DNA of 60,192 nucleotides from Clostridia bacterium (lineage in GTDB: Bacteria > Bacillota > Clostridia > Christensenellales > Borkfalkiaceae): assembly GCA_017408045.1 (NCBI GenBank), contig JAFQVL010000053.1, positions 1-60,192 of the forward strand, given 5' to 3'. The notes beneath the pieces are model-generated. The model searched no databases. It saw only the letters and a list, made by a program, of their open reading frames with translations, and had not been told where the DNA came from. Positions 15,260-23,933 of the stretch are shown here, piece by piece. Made by a program: the position numbers and the translations under genes. Every line of letters begins with the position of its first letter. The first letter of the stretch is position 1.

Positions 15260-15468
15260 TACCAGTCCTGCTTTTTCAAGGATTTGTCCTTGACGTCGTC
15301 GTAATATTCGAAATACCTCGCCTTAAATTCCTCTTTCGTCATGGGCCGAGGCGCGCCGTCCGCTTGCATCTGCTCGATGAGATCCTGCAACTCCTCCGGA
15401 GAAAAGTCCGCAAGCTCTGCCTCTTCGGCGAAAGTTTCTAAAAACTTTAACATATCCAACTCTGACAT
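15259..15468 (-). CDS. Small acidic protein, unknown function
   Basis: 69 residues, strongly acidic (many Glu/Asp), predicted helical, with no membrane segment and no motif I recognise. GGAGG lies 7 nt before the ATG. Its stop overlaps the yjjG start, and the PHP phosphatase gene ends 34 nt upstream. Coupling to yjjG suggests a related or co-regulated role, but nothing in the sequence shows what it is. Confidence 0.7.
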   Translation of the reverse strand: MSELDMLKFLETFAEEAELADFSPEELQDLIEQMQADGAPRPMTKEEFKARYFEYYDDVKDKSLKKQDW

Positions 15469-15502
15469 AGCCTCTCCTCCTTATATCATTCTTTTGCTTA
15501 GG

Positions 15503-16345
15503 TTAAATTTCTACTTTTATATGCTCCCCACGGCAGGGAATCGTCAAATATTCGTACCCGATTGCACGCAAAATATCCACAATTTTCTGTCTATTCTCCA
15601 TAATTCTGGACGGGAAATGTGCATCCGAGCCAAAAGAAATTTTCCGTCCTCCCAACTCAAAGTACCGTTCTAAGATATCGGTGTCGGGAAGGGATAAAAC
15701 AGGAACGTTTTTGTTGGCGCTGTTCACCTCTAAAATCTTATCCTTCGCAATGACCGTACGCAAAATATCGTCAAGGCTACCGGAAAAATCCTGCCAACGC
15801 ATTCTCCTGTCCTCGTAGGGCGCGTACCGAGTACAATAACTGACGTGTCCTAAAATATCGTAGGGGTGGGAAACGTCCAAACTGCGGCGAACCAAGCCCA
15901 AATACTCCTCGTAGACCTCTTGCTTGTCGCGAAGCCCCCCTTTGCCGTCGACGTAGCCGTTCCCAAACGCATAATCCCCCCGCAAGACGTTGTGCACGCT
16001 TTGGATAATATAGTCGGGGTGATAAGCATCCACCAACCGCTGGTACATCGTCTGCGCGGTCGGCGTATCGGTGTACCCAAATTCGCCACCGATTAACACC
16101 TGCATTCTGCCCTCGTACTCCTTTTGCAACTGACGACCTCTTTGAAAGTAAGTGTCCGCAGGCGTGGGCGGATTTTCTGAGTACGGGGGTATCCCATTGA
16201 CGACTATATCAAAGTCAAAATGCTCGGTAATCCCGTAATAGCCCACCCCGAGCGCGTGCGCCGTAGCAAGCATTTCTTCTATGCTCGCCCTGCCGTCGGG
16301 GGAAAACGCCGTATGGGTATGTAAGTCCGTTAAAATCTTTTTCAT
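15503..16345 (-). CDS. PHP-domain histidinol-phosphatase-like phosphoesterase
   Basis: 280 residues. The PHP metal site is clear: DLHTHTAFS near the N-terminus, ITEHFDF (~40), the QSVHN histidine (~115), GHVSYC and GSDAHFPS near the C-terminus. The closest family is HisK/HisJ-type L-histidinol-phosphate phosphatase. No other his gene is nearby, so another phosphomonoester substrate is possible. There is no ribosome binding site; TATAAT lies 7 nt before the ATG, implying a leaderless mRNA. First gene of the PHP-small-yjjG unit. Confidence 0.85.
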   Translation of the reverse strand: MKKILTDLHTHTAFSPDGRASIEEMLATAHALGVGYYGITEHFDFDIVVNGIPPYSENPPTPADTYFQRGRQLQKEYEGRMQVLIGGEFGYTDTPTAQTMYQRLVDAYHPDYIIQSVHNVLRGDYAFGNGYVDGKGGLRDKQEVYEEYLGLVRRSLDVSHPYDILGHVSYCTRYAPYEDRRMRWQDFSGSLDDILRTVIAKDKILEVNSANKNVPVLSLPDTDILERYFELGGRKISFGSDAHFPSRIMENRQKIVDILRAIGYEYLTIPCRGEHIKVEI

Positions 16346-16352
16346 AGCCCAT

Positions 16353-16381
16353 ATTATACCACAATCCGCCCTTCAATGCAA
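16353..16381 (-). promoter_or_regulatory. Promoter of the PHP gene, implying a leaderless transcript
   Basis: TTGCAT (16381-16376), a 17-nt spacer and TATAAT (16358-16353). Seven bases separate the -10 from ATG 16345, so +1 falls on or next to the start codon. Confidence 0.65.
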
Positions 16382-16464
16382 GGGAAATTCCACCATCTGC
16401 ACCTAAATTAGGTATTTTTTCGCGGCTTTTGGAAGATGCTGGCAGGATAGGAAAGGCTTGACTA

Positions 16465-16493
16465 TTGCCAAGGGACTTTCGCTCTCTTACAAT
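16465..16493 (+). promoter_or_regulatory. Promoter of the NlpC/P60 lipoprotein gene
   Basis: TTGCCA (16465-16470), a 17-nt spacer and TACAAT (16488-16493), 51 nt before the ATG. Confidence 0.6.
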
Positions 16494-16544
16494 AAAGAAT
16501 AACGGTGGAAATTTTCGCCGAATTCATAAGTAGAGAGGAAAAAA

Positions 16545-17405
16545 ATGATGAATAAAAAAATGAAAATTACCCTGGCGGCATTCCTTGCGGTGTGCAGTAT
16601 CTTTACCGCGGTTGGTTGCGCAAGCCCACCTGATAGCAACCCCGAAACGAATGGGAGCATTTCCCCGCCATCGACGGAAAACAGCACCGAGCAGACGCCC
16701 GACAACGGCGCAGGGGATAACGTAGACGACGAAACGACCGTGGTCGTACCCGAATCGCCGCCGAAACCCACCACCCAGCAGTATATTCGCTGCACGGGCA
16801 ATAACGTGAATATCCGCAGCGGCGCAGGCAAGGATTTCACCGTGCTTGGGCAGGCGGAACAAGGCACCATGTACGCGATTACAGGCAAAATCGGCAACTG
16901 GTATCAAACGTATTACCGTGGCAAAACCGCATACATATATACGGAGTATGCCGCCGTTTTCACCCTGCCACTTTCCAAGAACGACCAGACGGAAGAAGTC
17001 ATCAAAGAGGCGTATAAACACATCGGCGTTCCCTACGTATACGGCGCAGTCCGTCTGCACGACGGCAACGGCACTTTCTTAAAAGGCTTTACGGCGCAAA
17101 AATTCGATTGCTCCTCCCTCGTGCAATACGTGTACTACCACGGCGCAGGCAAGCTGCTGAACACCACCACACGCACGCAAATCAAGCAGGGAAAATACGT
17201 GCACCCCAGCGATTTGCAACGGGGGGATTGCATTTTCTTTACAAACGAAACCCGCCAACACCTCACGGGCATTGAACGGGTTGGGCACGTTGCCATTTAT
17301 CTTGGGAATAACTATATTTTGCACACCGCCAGCGACTACGCGCGGATTGAAAAAATGTCGAACGCGCGATGGAACTTCTATATTGAGGCAAGGCGGTTTG
17401 TTTAA
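16545..17405 (+). CDS. SH3b-NlpC/P60 lipoprotein, peptidoglycan endopeptidase
   Basis: 286 residues. A lipoprotein signal peptide ends in the lipobox TAVGC (Cys ~25), followed by a Pro/Thr/Asp-rich linker to ~residue 78. A bacterial SH3 domain follows (~80-140, NVNIRSGAGKDF), then an NlpC/P60 domain (~150-286) with catalytic Cys in FDCSSL, His in VGHVAIY and a third polar residue in ILHTAS. Such enzymes cut gamma-D-Glu-diaminopimelate bonds in stem peptides outside the cell. GAGG precedes two adjacent ATGs. Its stop overlaps the stop of convergent comF by 4 bp, with no terminator between. Confidence 0.9.
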   Translation: MMNKKMKITLAAFLAVCSIFTAVGCASPPDSNPETNGSISPPSTENSTEQTPDNGAGDNVDDETTVVVPESPPKPTTQQYIRCTGNNVNIRSGAGKDFTVLGQAEQGTMYAITGKIGNWYQTYYRGKTAYIYTEYAAVFTLPLSKNDQTEEVIKEAYKHIGVPYVYGAVRLHDGNGTFLKGFTAQKFDCSSLVQYVYYHGAGKLLNTTTRTQIKQGKYVHPSDLQRGDCIFFTNETRQHLTGIERVGHVAIYLGNNYILHTASDYARIEKMSNARWNFYIEARRFV

Positions 17406-18148
17406 AATTCTCTCGGCTCGGAAATAAAATCCTTTTGGGGGACGGCAGCAACGCATAAACCGCACACAGAACGCGCCCCTGCGCGGAGTAGCATCGCGGA
17501 AATCTCCGCCAGCGTCGCCCCAGAGGTCATTACGTCGTCGATAATCAAAAAGTCTTTGCCCTTGCAAAACTTACGTTCGGTCAACCGAAACGCACCTGCG
17601 ACACCTGCTATGCGCTCCTTGCCAGAGAGGCGCTTTTGCTCCCCGTCCTTCTTCTTTTCCAAGAGGGTGTAGTGGACGGCAAGCCCCGTCAACTCGGAAA
17701 GGTGCACGGCAAGTTCCTCCGCCTGATTGTAGCCGCGAAGGGCTTGCTTTTGCTTAGTCATCGGCACGGGCAGCAATACAAACGCTCGCTGTGGCAGACG
17801 AGGCAACGCCTTTGCCATCTCCTCTGCAAAATAGTACGAGAGGTAGCGTTTGCCGTTTTTAAAGCGGTTGACAAGCAGCGCCGTATATTCGTGATAGGCA
17901 AGCGGCGCGGCGACCTTTTCAAAGGCAGGAGCAACCTCTTTGCAGGTACTGCAAACGCCCGATGCGCGCATCGGTCTGCCGCACTTTTCGCAAGTATATC
18001 CGTCATTTCGGACAATGGAAGTTCGGCACTCCTCACACAGCCTCGGCGTGGGATAGGAGAAAACTTCTGCGCCGCAAGCATCGCAGGTGTATCCCTCCGA
18101 TGCAAGTTTTCGACGAATTTTTCGCAGAACCTCCCTGATTACAGCCAT
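17402..18148 (-). CDS. comF: ComF-family phosphoribosyltransferase-like protein
   Basis: 248 residues. An N-terminal zinc-ribbon region has four CxxC pairs (CDAC, CEEC, CEKC, CSTC), followed by a type I phosphoribosyltransferase domain with PRPP loop FLIIDDVMTSGAT near residue 200. ComF proteins take part in DNA uptake in competent Bacillota; many anaerobes carry one without other evidence of competence. A G-rich ribosome binding site precedes ATG 18148. It follows the PopT-VanZ unit but is separated from it by a terminator. Confidence 0.9.
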   Translation of the reverse strand: MAVIREVLRKIRRKLASEGYTCDACGAEVFSYPTPRLCEECRTSIVRNDGYTCEKCGRPMRASGVCSTCKEVAPAFEKVAAPLAYHEYTALLVNRFKNGKRYLSYYFAEEMAKALPRLPQRAFVLLPVPMTKQKQALRGYNQAEELAVHLSELTGLAVHYTLLEKKKDGEQKRLSGKERIAGVAGAFRLTERKFCKGKDFLIIDDVMTSGATLAEISAMLLRAGARSVCGLCVAAVPQKDFISEPREF

Positions 18149-18170
18149 ACCTGCCCCCTTTTATAACATA

Positions 18171-18198
18171 AAAACTACCCGTCAGGGGGTAGTTTTTT
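18171..18198. terminator. Terminator between popT and comF
   Basis: AAAACTACCC/GGGTAGTTTT stem with a short loop and T runs on both strands, just after the popT stop codon. Confidence 0.75.
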
Positions 18199-18201
18199 CT
18201 T

Positions 18202-19149
18202 TTAATTTTTATCGTGTTTGCGCTGCACCCGCACCAACAGATACGCGCCGACAACGCCTGCCGCCAACAAAACGACACCCAACGCCAAATGCAGCCAGTT
18301 GATACCGCTTGCCGCCCATTCAGCATACACTTTGACGATTTCCGCGTTGAAGAACATGGTGAGCAGCGACCCAAGCGCCAAGCCGACAATCAGCGAATAC
18401 GAGGTATCTCTCGCCCTATCAAAGAGATGCGAAATAAGTTTCGAGAAGACGAAAAAGCCTGCGATAAAGCCGACTGCCAACGATACAACCACAACGATTA
18501 AATCGACGTTTTGCAGAGTTTCCACGCTAAAATGCAAGTTTTGCATCAGCACAGCGTACCAGCCGATGACCATCAAAATGGCGCTGGCGCTCAAGCCGGG
18601 AACAAGTTGGGTCAAGGCAAGCACAAAACCCACCAGCAGCGGCAGTACAATCTGCCATACGAGGTCCGCCTCTAAAATATTCCCCGTCGCGCCGCCCTGC
18701 AGAGTGGACACAGCGGAAACCACGGCTACCGCCACGGGAATACACGCGCCTACCACCATGAGAGTAATACGCTTTGCATTCATTTTCACGCCCGACAACT
18801 CGTCTTTGACCGCAGGGAACGCCCCGATCATCAGCCCTGCAAACAGGCAGATTACGGCAAAGGGGATTAACTCCAACAGTTGCTGCACGGCGAGAAAACC
18901 GAGCAAAAATCCGACCACCGCACCGATGGCAACCGGCAACAAGAATAAAAAACACACCTTAAACCGCTTAAAAAGGTTGCCCACCGCGTACAAAAATTTG
19001 TCGTATAATTTCAAGATGATGGCGACGGTAGAGCCACTCACTCCGGGGACAATCACCGCCAAACCGATGAAAAATCCCAACAGCAAGCTCTTGAAAAAAC
19101 TTTTTTTATCGTGCTTTTGTAAGAGCGGTTCCGTCTTTTCTTCCATCAT
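18202..19149 (-). CDS. popT: DUF368/PopT polyprenyl-phosphate transporter
   Basis: 315 residues with about eight to nine membrane segments. The family signature GLAVIVPGVSGST near the N-terminus recurs as LTQLVPGLSAS in the second half, as expected for an internally duplicated transporter. DUF368 proteins (PopT) return undecaprenyl phosphate to the inner leaflet for cell-wall synthesis. AAGGAG lies 9 nt before ATG 19149, whose A is the last base of the vanZ stop (TGATG), so the two are coupled. A terminator follows at 18171-18198. Confidence 0.88.
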   Translation of the reverse strand: MMEEKTEPLLQKHDKKSFFKSLLLGFFIGLAVIVPGVSGSTVAIILKLYDKFLYAVGNLFKRFKVCFLFLLPVAIGAVVGFLLGFLAVQQLLELIPFAVICLFAGLMIGAFPAVKDELSGVKMNAKRITLMVVGACIPVAVAVVSAVSTLQGGATGNILEADLVWQIVLPLLVGFVLALTQLVPGLSASAILMVIGWYAVLMQNLHFSVETLQNVDLIVVVVSLAVGFIAGFFVFSKLISHLFDRARDTSYSLIVGLALGSLLTMFFNAEIVKVYAEWAASGINWLHLALGVVLLAAGVVGAYLLVRVQRKHDKN

Positions 19150-19670
19150 CAGCTCTTTCTCCTTCTTGCGGTATATGCCGCCCACTTAATCAACCCAAAA
19201 ACCAACAAAGCAAGGACTATTCCGCAAGCAAATCCCACGCAATCGGTGGCAAAGTCGGCAAATTCCGAAACTCTACCTACCGTCAGCGATTGCAGATACT
19301 CGTCCATCGCTACCGTCAAAAACAACAGACAGGGGGGGATATACCCGTATCGCCGATTTCCTTTCTTTGCAAAGGAGAGGTACGCGCCGAATACACAAAC
19401 CCCCAATGCGAAATATTGTAAAAAGTGCGCCAAATTCCGTATATGCGCGTGTAATAAATCGAAGCTCTCCCCCGTCGCCGTCGCAATCGGAGAGTTGGGA
19501 TTGATTGCTCCCACCACTTCCTGCACCGATACGGTCACGGAATGGCTCTGCTTGGAAGAAGTCTCCCCGTCCGACAACGCGTTCGAAAAGATAAAAACCC
19601 ATATACACAGCGATAATACGATTAAAAGAACGCGCACAACGGTCGTTGACCAATGCGTTTTTTCTTTCAT
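19149..19670 (-). CDS. VanZ-family membrane protein
   Basis: 173 residues with four predicted membrane segments. VanZ hallmarks are RNLAHFLQYFALG (R-x3-H-x3-Y) and DEYLQSLTVGR-x3-FADF. The family is linked to glycopeptide tolerance and envelope metabolism, with no agreed biochemical role. No ribosome binding site is seen, and TATAAT lies 9 nt before ATG 19670, giving an essentially leaderless mRNA. Coupling to popT suggests a shared envelope-lipid role. Confidence 0.82.
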   Translation of the reverse strand: MKEKTHWSTTVVRVLLIVLSLCIWVFIFSNALSDGETSSKQSHSVTVSVQEVVGAINPNSPIATATGESFDLLHAHIRNLAHFLQYFALGVCVFGAYLSFAKKGNRRYGYIPPCLLFLTVAMDEYLQSLTVGRVSEFADFATDCVGFACGIVLALLVFGLIKWAAYTARRRKS

Positions 19671-19679
19671 AATACTTAT

Positions 19680-19708
19680 ATTATACGATATATTCCGCAA
19701 AAAATCAA
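19680..19708 (-). promoter_or_regulatory. Promoter of vanZ-popT, near-leaderless
   Basis: TTGATT (19708-19703), a 17-nt spacer and TATAAT (19685-19680). Only 9 bases separate the -10 from ATG 19670. Confidence 0.65.
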
Positions 19709-19858
19709 TCCCTAACACCGATTTTGGTTAAGTTTTCTACAAAAGTAGCCCGATTTTTCCCTTTTTATACACAAACCCCCTCGTAAAAGTATGATAGTAT
19801 ACGCTTACCAAAACACTATCACCTTGGTTTAACCAAGCAATACAAAAGGATTTTTGCT

Positions 19859-20833
19859 ATGCGCTACGTAAAGAAAACTTGCATTCTGCGACAATTAAAA
19901 AACGGTTTTTCTGCGGACGGCAACCCCCTTTCGGGAATTGTCAAGATAGAGCAGTACGCCCAACATATCGGGGTGGAGATTTCCACCGCCAACCTCGCGC
20001 CTCTCTCCGAGGGCGAGTATCATCTGCTGCTTGCCGACAGAGAGAAAAAATATAAGCTATTCCCCTTATGCGGCGACGCTCGGTATTCCTTTCAGGGGGA
20101 GTTGCAGCTTGCCACCGGGTTTTACGCCGCAATCTGCTACGTAAACGACGACGCCGAGCTGATTGCTTACGGGGTATGCGGCGGTATGTCCTACGACCTG
20201 TTTTCCTTGGTCCGCACGGCGTTTTCCGCCATGCCGCCCACGCAAGCGCAACCCGCGCAGCCACCTGTAAACGCAGACCTGCCCAGCGCTTATCCGAAAG
20301 TAAACCCCGTTTACGACGACGAGCTGGTGGCAGGCGAAAACTACTTTGAAAAGGAGAAGAACTATGCAGACACAGCCCCTACACAAACTTGCCAAAATGC
20401 ATCTATTGAAAGCGGAAATCCGCATCAAGAAACGGCGCAGGGGAATGACCCTGACCAAGATGAAAATGACGAAAGCGTACGCCACGCATTTACAACGCAG
20501 TCAGACGGATACTATCAATCCATCAAAGGCGAGTTGACCGCCCTGTTCGCCCGCTATCCGCAGGACGAAACGCTGACGGACGCCTACCCCGCCAGCGAGT
20601 GGGTGCGTATCAAAGGCGAGGAAGGCAACGCCGAGGAGTTGGTGGGCTTGATTTACGAGAGCGGCTTGGTCAAGTACATTTGCTACGCCGTGCCCGCAAC
20701 CGAGCGCGTACCGCAAGAAATGCGTGAAAAGGCGTACTTTGTCCCCCTTTCTCCGCTGACCCCCGAGATGGGCTTTTTCGTATTATACCAAAGCGCGGCA
20801 ACAGGCGAGAGCATTTTGAAACAGGAACTATAA
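19859..20833 (+). CDS. Conserved-looking two-domain protein of unknown function
   Basis: 324 residues, cytoplasmic, no membrane segment. The N-terminal ~120 residues are beta-rich with a CGG motif. A low-complexity acidic and Gln/Pro-rich linker (~125-215) leads to a C-terminal domain (~215-324) containing YYQSIKGEL, a D/E-rich stretch, YICYAVPA and GFFVLYQSAATGE. I do not recognise either domain, although the ending resembles uncharacterised Clostridia proteins. AAAGGA precedes the ATG. It is monocistronic, with a GC-rich hairpin after the stop. Confidence 0.65.
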   Translation: MRYVKKTCILRQLKNGFSADGNPLSGIVKIEQYAQHIGVEISTANLAPLSEGEYHLLLADREKKYKLFPLCGDARYSFQGELQLATGFYAAICYVNDDAELIAYGVCGGMSYDLFSLVRTAFSAMPPTQAQPAQPPVNADLPSAYPKVNPVYDDELVAGENYFEKEKNYADTAPTQTCQNASIESGNPHQETAQGNDPDQDENDESVRHAFTTQSDGYYQSIKGELTALFARYPQDETLTDAYPASEWVRIKGEEGNAEELVGLIYESGLVKYICYAVPATERVPQEMREKAYFVPLSPLTPEMGFFVLYQSAATGESILKQEL

Positions 20834-20834
20834 G

Positions 20835-20866
20835 ACAAGACGGCGCAAAAACGCGCCGCCTTGTAT
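20835..20866 (+). terminator. GC-rich hairpin after the unknown gene
   Basis: ACAAG-CGGCGC pairs with GCGCCG-CTTGT around AAAAAC with one mismatch. The T tract (TATTTCTTT) is imperfect. Confidence 0.55.
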
Positions 20867-20893
20867 TTCTTTACAAATAGCGAGTAAAAATAC

Positions 20894-20922
20894 TTGCCAA
20901 AAATCAAAAAAAGCATTACAAT
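20894..20922 (+). promoter_or_regulatory. tRNA-Arg promoter
   Basis: TTGCCA (20894-20899), a 17-nt spacer and TACAAT (20917-20922). The tRNA begins 11 nt after the -10. Confidence 0.7.
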
Positions 20923-20932
20923 AGTAGCATAC

Positions 20933-21009
20933 GTATCCGTAGCTCAGCTGGATAGAGCACAAGCCTCCGACGCTTGGTGCCGTTGGTTCGAATCCAATCG
21001 GGTACACCA
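20933..21009 (+). tRNA. tRNA-Arg(CCG)
   Basis: Complete cloverleaf. Acceptor GTATCCG pairs with CGGGTAC, the D-arm is AGCTCAGCTGGATAGAGC, the anticodon stem CAAGC/GCTTG surrounds loop CTCCGAC (anticodon CCG), the T-loop is GGTTCGAATCC, and CCA is encoded. A strong terminator follows at once. Confidence 0.95.
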
Positions 21010-21021
21010 AAAAGCCCACCC
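20989..21021 (+). repeat. Direct repeat copy 1: tRNA-Arg T-loop to terminator stem
   Basis: These 33 bases (the T-loop onward, CCA and the first terminator arm) recur exactly at 21189-21221, precisely 200 bp downstream. Confidence 0.85.
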
Positions 21022-21044
21022 CTCCATAGGGTGGGTTTTTTGGT
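21010..21044 (+). terminator. tRNA-Arg terminator
   Basis: AAAAAGCCCACCC pairs with GGGTGGGTTTTTT, followed by a T run. Confidence 0.85.
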
Positions 21045-21060
21045 TCATCTACCGCGGCAA

Positions 21061-21072
21061 CGATTGGATTCG
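21061..21072 (-). repeat. Inverted 12-bp copy of the tRNA-Arg T-loop core
   Basis: CGATTGGATTCG is the reverse complement of the core shared by the direct repeats at 20989 and 21189. It lies between them. Confidence 0.5.
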
Positions 21073-21188
21073 AGGGTGGAGCCGCGAACGAGAGTGAGCG
21101 TTTTGCCTAGAAATTTCCCCATTGCGCGTTAGATTGAGGGCAAAATGGACAATTGATAATTGTCCAGCGGGGCGCGCCGCCAAAGGCG

Positions 21189-21221
21189 CGAATCCAATCG
21201 GGTACACCAAAAAGCCCACCC
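21189..21221 (+). repeat. Direct repeat copy 2: duplicated tRNA-Arg 3' tail
   Basis: Exact copy of 20989-21021, without the rest of the tRNA. The bases between the copies hold a perfect hairpin (GGACAATT-GAT-AATTGTCC) and a GC-rich hairpin (GCGCC/GGCGC) but no gene. Confidence 0.85.
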
Positions 21222-21241
21222 TTTCGCGGGGTGGGCTTTTT
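21209..21241 (+). terminator. Second copy of the tRNA-Arg terminator
   Basis: AAAAGCCCACCC pairs with GGGTGGGCTTTT, followed by T. The loop differs from the first copy. Confidence 0.75.
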
Positions 21242-21409
21242 GATGTCTTTGGTCGTTCGAAACCGCGTTTTTTTGTTGGTTCGCGCGAGGAGCGACAGCG
21301 ATGAAACACGCTTACTCCTTATTTGTTTATATGCATAAGACATTAGACAAAATTTCTGCATTATACCAAATCTTGACCGTCTTTTGCGTTCTGCTTAATC
21401 CGTCGTTCT

Positions 21410-21718
21410 TTACGCCTCGGATTCGTCCAAAAGTCGGTTGTATTCTGCAAACACCGCGTCGATGATTTCATCGTCCAAAACCACGTTAAAGCCGTCGCTG
21501 CCGTCTGCGTTGCGCACGACTTCAAACACCAAAGCCTCGTCCTCGTCCATTCCTTCGAGCAGCTCTACGGGCTGTAAAATTGCATAAAATTTGCCCTTAT
21601 GCGCAATCCCTGCAATCTCTACAAAATCCACTTCTTCGCCGTCCGCCGTCGTCAGCGTGATGATATCGTCGTCCGCGAATTCCTCGCCCGACAACATTTC
21701 GTCCATATCTCTTGTCAT
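21410..21718 (-). CDS. DUF1292 protein
   Basis: 102 residues, very acidic. The family pattern is clear: DIITLTTADGEEVDFVEIAGI, then KGKFYAILQPVEL, then EALVFEV. DUF1292 proteins are small cytoplasmic proteins of Bacillota without a known activity. GGAGG lies 8 nt before ATG 21718. It is divergent from mnmA. Confidence 0.88.
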   Translation of the reverse strand: MTRDMDEMLSGEEFADDDIITLTTADGEEVDFVEIAGIAHKGKFYAILQPVELLEGMDEDEALVFEVVRNADGSDGFNVVLDDEIIDAVFAEYNRLLDESEA

Positions 21719-21747
21719 GCTATGTACCTCCAAGTTTCATTAAGCTT

Positions 21748-21775
21748 ATTATAACACAAAAATTTGGCAAGTCAA
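21748..21775 (-). promoter_or_regulatory. Promoter of the DUF1292 gene
   Basis: TTGACT (21775-21770), a 16-nt spacer and TATAAT (21753-21748). Confidence 0.65.
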
Positions 21776-21846
21776 GTTTTTTCGGATTTTTCCTAAAATT
21801 TACTTTTCAATTTCCCCGTTTTATGATATAATCAAGCGGAACATAA

Positions 21847-22944
<1,098 letters not shown>

Positions 22945-22978
22945 AACAATTTAGTACGTTTTTACAAAGGAGAATATT

Positions 22979-23794
22979 ATGAATTTTTTTGAAACGATCC
23001 TCTGGGGACAAAGCGCAACCGCGCCTAAAACCTTTGGCTTTTGGCACTTGCTGGCTATCGGGCTGGTGATTGCCGCCTGCGTCGTTATTTTCATCTTTCG
23101 AAAGCATTTTACCGAAAAACGCTTTTTAATCTTGCTGGCGAGCTGCCTTGCCGTCGTCGTTCTGTTGGAAATCGGGAAGCAGATTCATTATTCGTATCGA
23201 CCTGAAACGAAGGAATGGAAATACGACTGGGGTCAGTTCCCTTTCCAGTTCTGTTCCTCGCCCTATTTTATCTGGCCGGCAATTTTGTTGATTCGCCACG
23301 AAAAAATCCGCAAGGGCTTATATGCGTTTTTGGGTACGTTCAATCTGTTCGGCGGCTTGATTTTTATGTTAGTCCCCGACGGGAACTTAAAAACCTACGT
23401 GTTTATTTCCACGCAAACGCTGACACATCACGGCTTGATGGTGGTAGTAGGCATAGCGGCATATCTGACGGGTAGAATTCAGTTTAAGTGGAATACGGCG
23501 CTGCACGCCGCCCCTTATTTCGGAGTATTGGTCTCCGTGGCAATCCTCTTAAACGCCACCCTCGGTAGAAGTGAAGAGTTTTGGTTTAACGCCTTTTACA
23601 TCAGCCCTTACCGCGACTGCCCGTTGCCTATTTTGCGGGATATTTATCCGCACGTGCACCCCGTCGCCTTTATCGTATTGTATATCATAGGCTTTTTGGC
23701 GATTGCGTTCGCATTGCTTTTCATTGCTTGGGGGATTTCGCTTTTGTATCAAAAATGCGCAAAGTGGATTGCATCGAAAAAGAAAGCCGCTTAA
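22979..23794 (+). CDS. YwaF/TMEM164-family integral membrane protein
   Basis: 271 residues with about seven membrane segments. Conserved polar motifs inside the membrane (LPFQFCS-like QFPFQFCS, LTHHGLM, HVHPVAF) match the YwaF/TIGR02206 group. In animals TMEM164 acts as an acyltransferase on ether lipids; the bacterial role is unknown. AAAGGAG precedes the ATG. It lies downstream of mnmA on the same strand. Confidence 0.78.
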   Translation: MNFFETILWGQSATAPKTFGFWHLLAIGLVIAACVVIFIFRKHFTEKRFLILLASCLAVVVLLEIGKQIHYSYRPETKEWKYDWGQFPFQFCSSPYFIWPAILLIRHEKIRKGLYAFLGTFNLFGGLIFMLVPDGNLKTYVFISTQTLTHHGLMVVVGIAAYLTGRIQFKWNTALHAAPYFGVLVSVAILLNATLGRSEEFWFNAFYISPYRDCPLPILRDIYPHVHPVAFIVLYIIGFLAIAFALLFIAWGISLLYQKCAKWIASKKKAA

Positions 23795-23901
23795 ATACGT
23801 CGCGCGCTGGCTGAAAACGCCTAAAATCATCATTGATCCATTGTTTCTTTTGGAGATTCTTCGCTTTGCTTAGAATAAAAATTTTCATATTCTTTATAAA
23901 C

Positions 23902-23933
23902 AAAAACGGACGATTTTTCAATCGTCCGTTTTT
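23902..23933. terminator. Left copy of duplicated terminator flanking the two-repressor unit
   Basis: ACGGACGATT/AATCGTCCGT hairpin with A and T runs on either side. Its core is the same as the terminator at 24424-24457. Confidence 0.85.

Noticed and set aside
18218..19189. 323-codon open frame antisense to popT
   Set aside because: It is the low-complexity reverse shadow of a membrane-protein gene and has no ribosome binding site.
21049..21361. Several overlapping frames around the duplicated tRNA-Arg tail
   Set aside because: They arise from repeat and terminator sequence on both strands, with no ribosome binding site.
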